Source: Botrytis cinerea B05.10
Taxonomy: Eukaryota; Ascomycota; Leotiomycetes; Helotiales; Sclerotiniaceae
Direction: 5' to 3'
DNA length: 64,000 bases
Assembly (NCBI RefSeq): GCF_000143535.2
Contig: NC_037324.1
Location: 1,736,001-1,800,000 of the forward strand
Shown: one piece after another, positions 29,440 through 41,056 of the stretch
Numbering within the stretch: position 1 is the stretch's first letter
Layout: the number at the start of each line of letters is the position of its first letter
Position numbers and translations under genes: made by a program
The notes under the pieces: model-generated
Seen by the model: only the letters and a program-made list of their open reading frames with translations
The model's database searches: none
What the model was told of the DNA's origin: nothing

Positions 29440-29592
29440 TACTTGACTTTTTATTTTTTGGAATAATTCTGAAAGTAAGGAATATATGAGCTTTTGGTTA
29501 TTCGAGTTTATTATGAATTATTAATAAAATATATGTTGAAAGAGAAAAGTATAAATTGAGATGGAAGTGAGCCGCATACTGACACACCATGT
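29440..29592 (-). mobile_element. Fot1-like terminal fragment
   Basis: This is the reverse complement of the left terminal portion of the Fot1-like family, ending GACACACCATGT followed by TA (29593-29594). It includes the segment GTATAAATTGAGATGGAAGTG that mirrors CACTTTCACTTCAATTTATA at 9186. It adjoins the unclassified repeat ending at 29197, so together they may be the remains of one nested insertion. Confidence 0.5.
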
Positions 29593-31142
29593 TAGATTCA
29601 TTAAAGAAATTAATCTATACTCTTTTAATTGCTGGAATATAACATTATCTCGGTATATTATTCTCGTATAATATGAAAAGAGTAATGTTATTCATGACTA
29701 TTCATTCATAATAAATACACTTTAATACATTATTATAGCAGTCAGCAGTTTCAGACTTCTTGATTCCATATTAGAATTATCTGTTCAACTAATAATATAA
29801 CAACTCTAATTAACTTTTAACAATAAAATTCTAAATTATCCAACTTTGAGTTTCAATTTTATATTAAAAAAATACTCGTTATTTCATGAATAAACTCAAC
29901 AATAAACTCAAATTCAGATATGAAAATGAAAACTTCGAAAAACAATCAATTTATTTGAATACTTCTATTATGTAATCAATATGATAGGATTCATTCTTTT
30001 TCATTACAAATTAGTTTGAAGTAAAGGAAGCAATTTTCAGACATTTTATTTCATTCACAATTAAATAATAATTTAGTATATTATATAGTTTATCAGTTTC
30101 TTCATAGGATATATATAGGTATTTTTTTTTTCCTTTATATCATAATCCACTTTTTTAACTATCTGAACACCATTTGAAATTGTTTATTTCCCAATTTTAT
30201 TTACGCATCTTTTATGTGATCTTTTGATTAATAAACAATTTTATCTCAATATTCAAAACCATTATTTTAACCGAAGAAAGTATATAATCTTTTACATTCC
30301 TCAGTTACCTCAATAATATAATTCTTTGGGGTTTTCTATAATATCTCGTAATCATTTTGCAATTTGATTATTACATTATAAATAAATAATCTCAAGATTA
30401 TCAACCGTTTTTAATAATTTCTTTGACAGAACCACTAATTACAGTTGTTCAAATAGGAATTATTTTGAATGTAGAAAGATTTCATAGAAATATATAGTAA
30501 ATTTTAGTAATACCAATAATATGAAAGTTTCTGATTGATCACAAAACTATTCAATTAAAGCCTTTATAATTATAATGATAATTTTGAATATATACTCTTG
30601 CATATAATGATCTGATATAACATAAATTCTATCATCAAACTTATCAATAATATAAATAATAAATTTTATATTTGAAGAAAGCAGGCGTAAGTATATATAC
30701 TTTGATTAAAAGCCTGTCATACATAAAAACATTTAGAAAGTAAATCCTTTTTGATTTCAAAAATTTAATTGATTCAGATGGGCATTGGCAGGGGTGATAG
30801 AAGAGACAAATTTTTTATAAGATCAAAACATCGTTCTTTAAATAAAATATACTTTGATTTAATAAGATAATATTCATCGATACCTTTCAGTGTGAGAAAT
30901 CTATGGAAGGAGTAGATTTTTTCAAATTAAGTGAATTTTATATCAAACTCAAACTATAATACAATATGTTGAATAAAAACTACATCCTGAAATAAAATGG
31001 TTAAAATAATATTAATTTAATAAAATAAAATAAAGTATTTTTGATATATATATCTTTGGAAGATTGTTGAGCTTCTACGTTGAACTTGTTTTTAATAGCC
31101 ATTTGAGAACAAAGAAATTTTTAGTAATGAGAGATAACACTA

Positions 31143-31578
31143 ACGTGGTTTAACACCGAGTGCACCATATCACCGAATGCACCACTTCAAAATACACCAA
31201 AATTAGCCTTTTCCTAATATTCATATTTTAATAATTAATCAATATTTTTTAAAAAACAAAAAAGATTTATTAATAAAAAAATATCTTTTATAAAAATATT
31301 AAGTTTTTATATAAAATTTACCATTATATTCTATAAAAAGTGGAAATTGTCACGATTTTCGTTACAAAAAACCTATCTCTATAATGACTACTATATTAAT
31401 TCAAATTTCTAATAAATAATTAAATTTCTATAATATTTATATAATTAAATGGTATAATTTCAAATTTTGAAAAATTATATTATTAAATAAAGAAAGTGCA
31501 CGGTTACGCACAGACGTATTTTGTATGTAAAATTCGTGGTGCACTCGGTGATATGGTGCACTCGGTGTTAAACCACGT
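31143..31578. mobile_element. 436-bp MITE with 43-bp terminal inverted repeats
   Basis: The ends begin ACGTGGTTTAACACCGAGTG and are inverted repeats over 43 bp with a single mismatch (A/G). TA flanks both sides (31141-31142, 31579-31580). Inside each end a CACCGAGTGCACCATAT unit is followed at once by a second CACCGA(A/G)TGCACC unit, a likely double transposase-binding site. The interior is AT-rich with no ORF. The ends have kept their G and C and their CpA sites, unlike the neighbourhood, pointing to late arrival or escape from RIP because of small size. Confidence 0.85.
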
Positions 31579-32230
31579 TAATAGATCTAAAATATTAATT
31601 GAATAGATTCTTCGATGACTGGAGAGTTGATTTCAAAAAAAAACTTTGATAATCTATCCTCAGGATTTTGGATGTGAGAAATTCAAAAAGATTTAATACT
31701 TGAAAATAATGGTGATAACCTTATATAGTAGCATTTCATATATTGTTATCTCAAATATCAAAACTATGAGTTGGGTTTTAATGTTTACTAGTTTAGATTA
31801 TTTTGTTTTTTGTAATGACAATATTCTGGTTTTAGTTGAAAGTGTCAGTTTAGTTTTAGTCTGAAAACATTACTCTAATCCAAATTTATAACGATATTGA
31901 TATTCTAATATTAATTAAAAAATATCATATTAATTTAAATATTGAGAAAATATAACATATAATAAATCAGCTTTCAGAAACAATCTCCTAATTCCTAATC
32001 AAAAAAAAGCAGTCATCCCCATGAAACAATTATTCCCATTCAAAAAATATTACACCATTTGAAGACAAACGGTATCATTGAATTTAACAAAATTATAACA
32101 GTTGAACAATATTAGTTCATAAATCATACACAAAAAAATCTAGAGATTAAATTACTTTCCAAAACCAATCGCTTTACCTAATTAAAAATTAGAAAGCTAT
32201 TTATAAAAACCAATCATTACACTTTATTTA

Positions 32231-32711
32231 ACGTAACTTATGGTGAACCGGGTCATATGGGGAACCGGGTCAGGTACCTTTACACCAAAATTTGTATGTA
32301 AAGGAACTTAGAGCGATTTTTTATAACTCTATAAATATTAGAGATATAGTTTCGATATTTTGAAGTATAATATATTCAGTATAAATATTTAATATAACAA
32401 AATTCTATAGAGATATAATCTTTTTTAATAAAGATATTAAAGTTTCTTTCAAATTTTCGGTTTTGCCTAACAAAAATTACTATGGGAATTTTTAAAATCA
32501 TATTAATTCAAGAATAATATTACTAAAAAGTGTCCTGTAACTTTAATATTACATTTTTATTAGATATTAAGCCTAATTATCAAAAAAATTAAAATTATCT
32601 TTAATATCCATAGAGATATAAAAAGTCGCTCTAAGTACCTTTACATACAAATTTTGGTGTAAAGGTACCTGACCCGGTTCCCCATATGACCCGGTTCCCC
32701 ATAAGTTACGT
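32231..32711. mobile_element. 481-bp MITE with about 110-bp terminal inverted repeats
   Basis: The left end starts ACGTAACTTATGGTGAACCG; the right end read inward starts ACGTAACTTATGGGGAACCG. The inverted repeats extend for about 95 bp with three or four mismatches and fade out by about 110 bp. TA flanks both sides (32229-32230, 32712-32713). Each end carries a doubled GGAACCGGGTCA unit around CATATGG, the same design as in the 436-bp MITE at 31143 but with different sequence. A transcript would fold into a long hairpin. No ORF. Confidence 0.87.
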
Positions 32712-35245
32712 TATATAAATACAATATCTTTTACTTCAAAATTCAAAATTTATATCACAATGATGAAATTCTATATACCTAGGTAATTAAGCTAAATTGA
32801 ATGGAACTAAACCGTTCATATTATGATATTTAAAAGTAAAATGATAAAAAAAAATTTGAGATCAGAATTTCAATTTTTCATTGAAATCAAATCGCAACTA
32901 AAATAACAATATCATAAAAAAAAGTAAAGAATAGAATATCAAAAATGTTATTTGAAATAATATCAGTTATGTTTTCGATGTTTGAAATATTGATAAATAC
33001 CTAGGTAGAGTGTTCCTTTATGATATTATTATTATTAAAATAAAGATTAAAACTTTGTCGGTTCCATTGAACCGAGACTTGAATCTAACATGAAATCTAT
33101 CCAATTCTGAAAAACATACTTATTTAGTAGATGATTGGATGTCTGTAATTGTATATACATCTCTGCAATAAAGTATTAAAAAGGATGTTTAAAGTAGTTC
33201 AAGTGATAAAAAGTAGTAGTAGCAATAGTATTGATTTATATCAGAAGATCTCCCAAAATGTATTGAGATATGTTAAGTTAAATAATTATGATAATATATT
33301 ATTTATTAAAGGATTCAAAAATTATAAAAAGAAAGAGGAACTCTTCATTAGAGAAACTTAGATCCCTGATTTCATGATATTATATTTTTGTTATCTATTT
33401 CAAAAAGTATTTCGAGGCCAATCATACATAGTTTTATAGTTAAATGTTATATATAATTACAACTATTACTTATACAATCCTTTTATTCCATTTTCAATAA
33501 ATAATTATTGATTCGAATAACAAAAAATATCGAATGATCCAAATCTCTCTTAAATAAACCTTAGATCTCAACCATAATACTCCTACCAGACATAATTCCT
33601 AAAAATTCAAAAGAACTCTTTCTTTTCATTTAAAAGATTTCAAGGTTCTTTGTATTTGTGTTTTTTCTGGTATATATTATCTATTTTTTGATTAATGAGA
33701 CAGATTTCATATTATACTAGAATATCAAAAATATAATAAAAACCTTGAATATTATTATTCTATATATTGATATAATATTATTGAATTTACAAACTAATAA
33801 AAAAGAAATATAACTGTTAATTTAAATTCAAGGGATTCAATAATATATTTTGCTTTAAATTATTTTGAAAATTAAAAATAAAATTTAACAAAATAAAATT
33901 CCAAAAATAAGGTAGTTAATATTAACGTTTGATTATGATAATAAAACTAATCAAAATATTATTGTATTATATTTAAATTTAAATTTTAAAAATAACTGAA
34001 AACGAATCGTATTATTGAATTTCGTGAATTCTAATCAATAATTATATCTTTTTTATTTTTATTTTATTAATTTCTAAAAGTCTTTATATTAAATAGAACA
34101 TTATTGAGTATTACTTAATGCTAATTAGGATTATCTTAATTATAAATCTGACATTTGAGATATCAATATATAGAATAAAGATACTCGGGGTTTTTACTAT
34201 TCCAAATATTGATATTAATTATTCAGTCTTAATTATATAGATTCTAATAAAAGGAATATACAGTTCTAGAGGATGTTATATATAGATGTTGAATCCTTGC
34301 CCTTCATTCTCAAGGGATGAATAATACCTAAGTATCCTAATTTTATAAAAAAAAGAGTATTACTTCTATTTTGAAAATCTACTTCAAACTCACTATTCTT
34401 AATTTACATATATCACACACATATATATATATGGTATGAATAGGTCTCAATAATAAGTCTAGAAAATATGCAAGAAAATTATATAGATTGTTAATGAATT
34501 TGCTTTCATTTTGAGCTATAATGGATTGTAAAAAAGCTTACTCTTTACATTGTGAAGAATAAGTGTAATGAATTTTAGAAATACCTAGGTAATTAGACAC
34601 TCTTCTTTTTATGAAGTTTAAGTAACATGTAAGATTTGCATTTTGAAATTGAATAAATTAAATTTTAAAGTGATCATAAGACATCATATAAAGTGTATTA
34701 CCTATTTTGTTTAAATTAATTCCATAATTTCAACTAAATCTGGCACCCTTATTCAGATTAATTCTACTTTCTTTCTCGATATTATAGGTTTATTATTTAA
34801 ATCTAAGAATCAATATTAATATATACATTACAATTCGAAATGAAGCGAATTTTTTTCTAGAATCTGACTAGGTATAATAGAAGCTCAAATATTCATGTGA
34901 ATACAATAGAAATAATCTGAGTAGACTTTTATTCAGATACTTATATTTTTCGAATAAAAGGATATTAATTTATCAAATATTAGAAATAATAATAGTGAAT
35001 TTATTAAAAATGAATACCTATTAATATTAATCCAAAAATCAATATGTGATTTCTTTTGTTCGAAATTTTTGATTAAATATGTGTTAAATTTTGATAACTT
35101 TTGTTTATCAATGTTGAAAGAGTACAGAATCATATAAGCCCTTGAATTCTACTCAATTGTTTTCATCACTTAAGAAAATTGAAAATTATTTTGTTTTTAT
35201 AGTCTTTGAAGTTTAAGTTCTATTATAAATCTGTAATGATTTATC

Positions 35246-35738
35246 TCCATATTTTTTCAAAGTCATTTAATTACTTTTATGTTCCAAAATATATATCTCT
35301 TTTATTCTTATATCTTTTGAATATTATAATAAAACTTACAATAGACTCATATAGAATGTATAGTAGTATAGATATACTCTAAAGTAGAGAAGTATCTGAA
35401 TATAGTAAATGACTTTAATTTAATAGTTATTATATCATAATTCTAAGCAAATACAAAAGATACTAGCTTTTTTGATAGTTCTTATTATAAAGCCTACTAT
35501 TTCCTATATCTACCTAGGTAATTAGTTCTTTCGATAAAATACTTTGTATTATTTAGGATCTATTATTATAGGTGCTATACTGTCCGTAGAAATTTAGATT
35601 ACAAAAGTAAACACTAGAAAGTGTCTTTATAGAATCCACTATAAGATTCAAAAGACACAAAAACAAATTACTTCTCAATTTTAAGATACAAAAATAATCG
35701 TATGACATTTGGGGGATATGAAAGCAATTTTTTGTGAA
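35246..35738. mobile_element. Possible MITE related to the one at 13777
   Basis: The right end (ATGACATTTGGGGGATATGAAAG) matches the right end of the element at 13777-14135. A weakly inverted counterpart (AAAGTCATTTAATTACTTTTATG) lies near 35258-35280. Intervening sequence has TAGATTCTA-like repeats. The left boundary is approximate and the inverted repeat is badly eroded. Confidence 0.35.
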
Positions 35739-36359
35739 ATATATCTTTGTATTGTAAAACCTAACAATTATAAAGTTAAATCAAGTATACATTTTAAAGC
35801 ATAAAAATTATTAAAAAATATTTGAAAGATATAGAAGTAGTTTGTTGTGGGTATTATATAGTAGAAGATTTTAGAACAAACTAGGAAATTTTCAATTTAT
35901 TTTCATTCGAGTTCTAATTTCTGTATAGCGGAATTCTCAATATATATATATATATACATATAATTTTCAAAATCAAAATCTAAGTTTAAACAAGAATTTA
36001 AGTTATGTTAAGTACTATAATTAAGAGCTCAGTTTTTTTGTGAGCTAAAATACGTTTAAAAACATTTGATAATCTCCTTTCCATGATCCTCATAGTTATA
36101 TTGATTGTTTTGTATTACATATTTAGTTTTTGTAAACCAGCTTATGTATTTCGCGTGTAATATAAAGTCATAGTATATATTTTGTATCAAATTTTAAAGA
36201 GCTTAAAAATTTGAGTATGCTTAAATGGAATAATGTAATTAAGACTAATAGAGTCACTCTATAGATTACTTTTAATACTGTAAAAATCCGAATATTAGGA
36301 AAAAATACTATACAAAATATAGTTCTCTAAGTGTTAGAGTCAATGCAAGGTAACGACTA

Positions 36360-36623
36360 GTGTATAATAGGATCCAGGAGAATATAAGACTTTTCATTAA
36401 TCCCTTTAATCCTTTTCAAAATGAAGCTATATGTAATATAAAAACTTTATATGAAATAAATAATTGGTCCGATATCGATCTTATATTGATATTCTATAAT
36501 AAAACTCTTTCTTTCAAAGTTTTTATTTTTGAAAATTATAAATATTATAAAGAATTCAAAAGCTTTAAAGTTTATTTAATAGATTCCCTTTATTTTATCG
36601 ATATATTTTTGAAACTTTATTAA
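36360..36623 (+). CDS. Short ORF spanning the LTR/interior junction of the small LTR element
   Basis: An 87-codon frame (TTG as listed, no good ATG start) that begins inside the left LTR and ends 122 bp into the interior. The homologous frame in copy B (42296-42523, minus strand) stays open and stops at the equivalent place. Shared positions include a KTLY motif, SFKVFIFENYKYYKEF here against PFKTFIFKSYKHYKEF there, and a common end with SLY. I do not recognise a protein family. It could be a real short product, part of an ancestral captured gene, or an open frame kept open by composition. Low confidence as a gene. Confidence 0.25.
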   Translation: MYNRIQENIRLFINPFNPFQNEAICNIKTLYEINNWSDIDLILIFYNKTLSFKVFIFENYKYYKEFKSFKVYLIDSLYFIDIFLKLY

Positions 36624-36956
36624 ATTCTATAATAATAAATTTATTATAATATTTATATTCTTATTTTATAAAATTTAATTCCTTTATAATTTTGAAAGCT
36701 ATATTGTAATACAAAAGTGTTAAAAGTTAAATTCTTTAAAATCTTTAAAATTCGAAAATTTGAAAAATAACTATTTCCTTTTTTTTATTTTATTAATATT
36801 GATTTATTTTTAATAAAGTAATGATTTGTATTTAATAAAGCTATTTTTTTTTTAAAATTTTCATTTTTGAAAATTATAAAAGCTTTAAAATCTAAAAAAT
36901 TAAAAATCAACAATATCCCATTAATATAAAGTTAATCAAATATAAAAATCCAAAAA

Positions 36957-37250
36957 ATCCTATAAAATCTTATAAAACATATAAAATCCTATAAAATCCT
37001 ATAAAATCCTAAAAAATCCTATAAAATCCTATAAAATACAAAGCTTCACTAATTTTCCATTGAATCCTCAAAATCTAAAAGAAATCCTAAAATCCTATAA
37101 AATCCTATAAAATACAGAACTTTATTAACTTTTCATTAAATCCTTAAAATCTAAAAGAAATCCTAAAATCTTATAAAATCCTATAAAATACAGAATTTTA
37201 TTAACTTTTCATTAAATCCTTAAAATCTAAAAGAAATCCTGAAATCCTAT
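36957..37250 (+). repeat. Tandem repeats inside the small LTR element
   Basis: First an array of about seven ATCCTATAAA-like decamers (36957-37030), then three copies of a 76-bp unit starting at 37031, 37107 and 37183, each beginning ATAAAATACA. Copy B at 41057-42588 has a single such unit (about 41830-41905), so repeat number explains most of the length difference between the copies. Confidence 0.75.
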
Positions 37251-38854
37251 AAAATATAAAGAATATTTGAGAAGTTTGGAATTCTATAAAATAATCTATT
37301 TGCATTCCCAAATAAACAATTCCAATATAAATACTGTTTTGTTTTTTACTAAACACAAACTATTCAATATAATATTAGCTATTTACAATCAATTTCTATC
37401 AATAAACTCTAATTAATTATATAATAATTAATTAAACTCTTTCCTATATAAAAAATTTTAAATATTATATAAAAACATTATTATTTCAATAATAAAATTT
37501 AAATATACTATTAATATTTTACAAACACTACCTAAAATAAAATTCGCTTTTCAAAAAAGAAATTCTTCTTTTCAATATTTTCCTTTCCTTTTTTAACTTT
37601 TATTCAATTATTCTATTTTATTTCAAAAGAATATCGAAGATATATTGCAAAAATATTTTATAAACATTTCTAAAAAATTCAATTTATAAAAGCTTTCTTT
37701 TTTAATATTCTTTTAATTCAATTTTATAAAAACAAAAAGTATTTCAAAATCTAAATATTATTATTTGTATATTGGTAATATATTATAAACATATTATAGT
37801 CTAAAAGAGTTTTAAGATTTTCAAAGTTTTTTGAAACTATTTTCAAAAACTAATCAATAATTTACTTTAAAAAATTGAATGAAAAGAATTATTAAAATCA
37901 ATATAAAATAATAATTAATATATAATAAAATCCAAAAGAATATAAAACTTTTTATTGATTTCTTTAATCCTTTTCAAAATGAAATTATATATAATATGAA
38001 AACTCTGTATCAAATAAATGATCGGCCCGATGTCGGTCCTACATCGACATTCCGTAATACTAAGTTTCTAAAGAATTAACACTATAGTAAATAATAATGT
38101 ATTTCCCTTTCGACAAATCTAAAAGTATTTAACTATTTTTATGAATGAAACACTCCAGATGATTTCATTAACAAAATTATTATTTAACTTCATTATAGAG
38201 TAATTTAATATAAATCGGATATTGTTAATTTCTCAAGCATTAAATTTAAAAAAAAAAAACACATTTAATATTCAAATGATAATTCTTAGCTGTAATATAA
38301 GACGGATATTTCAATTCGAACTGAATCAAAAATTTCATTACCTATATATAACTTTCAAGGTTTATAGAATTTTTTTTTCTAAAATATATTACATTCAGTC
38401 TCATGAAACACTGTAATTACTTAGCTTAATATATTTCAATATCTCTTAGGAGATCTCCCCAGATATAAATTAATATTATCACTACACCTTTTTTCAATCT
38501 TCTAATATTTAATAAGTTATTCATACTATTCTTTTTGATTAATTAGTATATAATTACAAAAGAAGTTTTTAAATACCTACATATTAGAATATTTAACTTT
38601 TAGGATACAGTATATTCATTTATTTCTAGAAATTATAGTTAACTGTTTAGAATCCTTAAATTTATACTACTCTTATACTAATCCTATCCTGTCTTGATTA
38701 ATAGAAAACAAGTTATTTAAACACGCTTTAGATTCTTTATGTATAGAAATTCGAGTAAGATTTTCGCTCAGAATAATTATTTTAACTATATTAAAAAAAC
38801 CGTAATTATTTTAAGTAATGAGTTCTATATTAAAAGGAAATCTTAATCATTATA

Positions 38855-41056
38855 ATATAGTTTATTAGTGAGTAGGTTATATTAGTGAGTAAATCACTTT
38901 CATTTCAATTCATACTTTCAAATATAGATCATTTAATAATTATTAAATCAATTAATTTAAATTGTTAAAAACATAATAATCTAGGATTTATTATGTTATT
39001 TTGATAGATTCTTATATTATGATTTATATTTTTGTGTTTATTCTAATATTAATTAAAAACCCCTTTTTTGTTAAAATTTATCTTTTTTTTGGATATTCTT
39101 TATATTAAATCTGAATATTAATTTCTTATTAAAATAATATATGCAAAGTTTTTTATTTAAAAAACATTTCTTTTCAATATAATTAGGTTTTTTGTCATAT
39201 TAATATTCATTTAATATTTCATTTGTTTTTTGAAATATATAAATCTTTATAATTAAAAATACGTTTTTATGAATTAATTTCTATACATTTTCAGTTAAAC
39301 ACAATTTATAGTATTTTATTTAGAAATTTAATAAAATATATTAAAAGATAGTTCGAATTAAATTATAAAAAGTTCAAAAGATTTATTGATTTAGATTTAA
39401 GAAAGAGAAAGTATAAAGTTAAATTGGAATTTATTAAGATTATAACTCTCTTACAGATGTATTGAAAAGTTTAGAATAGACTTTGAGAACTACAACGATT
39501 ACTCACTTGATTTTATTCACCTATTTATATAACTTTAAAAATTATATATACTATAAAATAAAAACTTTTTTTAAAGTCAGAATTCCTACTAGTTCTAATT
39601 AGGATTAGCTTACCTATTTATTACTATTATATAAACCATTCCTTCAATAGAATATCCAGTTATGAAAACATAATTTTAGAATTCAATAATATTAAATTTG
39701 TTCTTTGAAATTCTGATCTTATATTTCGAAAAATGATTGATTATTTACATGTAATTTTGATTTTTTTATTAAATATAATTAATATGCATTTTAATGAATT
39801 TATTGATTTGATTATTTTATAAAAATATTAGATTATTGAAATAATTAATATCAAGTTCAATATCTTATAAATTAATATACTCAGAATCCCTTAATGTAAT
39901 CTATACTTTCCAATTCATAAATATAATTTATTATGTTTTTCACATTCTTTAATTTAAATAAAAACCCTTTTAAATTTACATTATCATATTATATTTGAAA
40001 TATTATATATTTTTTATAGTGAGTTCGTAGAAGCAAACCAAGTAGAAATGTACTTCATATATTATATAATCATATATCACTATAATAGACCATTTTCATA
40101 TTTATAGATTTATAAAACCCTTCCTAATTGGTTATAAATAATATATCAATACTAGAATAGAATTGTTTCAATTGATAACGAGACTAAATCGTTATAGAAC
40201 AATTTTAATCTAATATATAATCTTTTGAAGATATACAAACTAATTTCTAAAGATATATTTTATTAGAATTTGTTATTAATTTTTCAATTATGTTATTTTT
40301 ATTACTTTCTAAAGTTTAATTATAAAGTTATATATTAACATAAATAACACATTATAAATCTGATTAACAAATTATCGAATCAAAATCTCAATATCTTTGA
40401 TTAATAAATCGTTGGGTTATATAAGTAAATCATTATTTATATCATTGAAAGAAAATTGTAATTCTTTATATAATATATACAAAAAAATATATGATCTATA
40501 AATCATATAATTAAATATAATTAATATTTATAGCTTCTCTTTTCTATAAACTAAAAATTCATTGTTTTTTTTTCTCTTACTTTGACCCCTATATTATACT
40601 ATAGCTCAGATATATTCTTATATTTTGTTATTATTATATAATGATTTACTTTCAATTATTGAACATAACTATTTAAATTAACTATAATATATGCGAAGGC
40701 TTTTTTTATATAATCTCTATTTCTTTTATTCTTTTACAATAAGCAGATTGTTATTATTTATAATCGAATCTCGAGTATAGTGAGGATTGAAGGTTTGGGG
40801 ATTGGTTTTTATAAAGATTAAAGAAATTAAATTAAATTTTATATATCTCAAAAATAAGAAAAAAAGCTTCTATGAATTCATAGTCTGAAAAATTCTTTTT
40901 CCCGATGTCTAGTTTTTTAAATAATCGATTTTTTGATTTTTGAATAACTTTAATAATAAGAAATATATAAGTTCCTTGATTATTTGAATTTATTCTAGAT
41001 TAATAAAATATATATCAAAGAAGAAAACAGTAAATAAAAATAAAAATAATTCATTC
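38855..41056 (-). mobile_element. Fot1-like transposon, inverted, split by a nested repeat
   Basis: Its start, ATATAGTTTATTAGTGAG after TA, equals the right terminal repeat of the Fot1-like family, and 39110-39300 is the reverse complement of the transposon segment seen at 10560-10760. The unclassified repeat at 40018-40913 interrupts it. Fot1-like sequence resumes at 40921-41050, matching the reverse complement of 9190-9320. The outermost end is cut off where the small LTR element starts at 41057. The order of insertion is therefore Fot1-like first, the other two later. The interior is shorter than in full copies. Confidence 0.6.
40018..40913 (-). repeat. Unclassified 0.9 kb interspersed repeat, inverted copy nested in a Fot1-like element
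   Basis: The reverse complement matches 28334-29197 along its length, from CTAGACATCGGGAAAAAG (ending at 40913) to a TTGCTTCTACGAACTCAC end near 40020. Runs TAAAAAA on both sides could be a target duplication but lie in low-complexity DNA. Non-coding. Confidence 0.6.

Larger units (their letters stand above)
36332..38059 (+). mobile_element. Small non-autonomous LTR element (TRIM/LARD-like), copy A
   Basis: A 1728-bp element with direct terminal repeats of 170 bp each (36332-36501 and 37890-38059). The left LTR begins TGTTAGAGTCAATGCAAGG; the right one reads TATTAAAATCAATATAAA, the same sequence after G-to-A changes. A perfect 5-bp target duplication CTAAG flanks the element (36327-36331 and 38060-38064). 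The LTR ends in ATAATA, against ATAACA in the better copy, so the original termini are TG...CA. The 1388-bp interior encodes no gag, protease, reverse transcriptase or integrase. It has a purine-rich GAATGAAAAGAA before the right LTR. A second copy, in inverse orientation, lies at 41057-42588. Confidence 0.82.
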
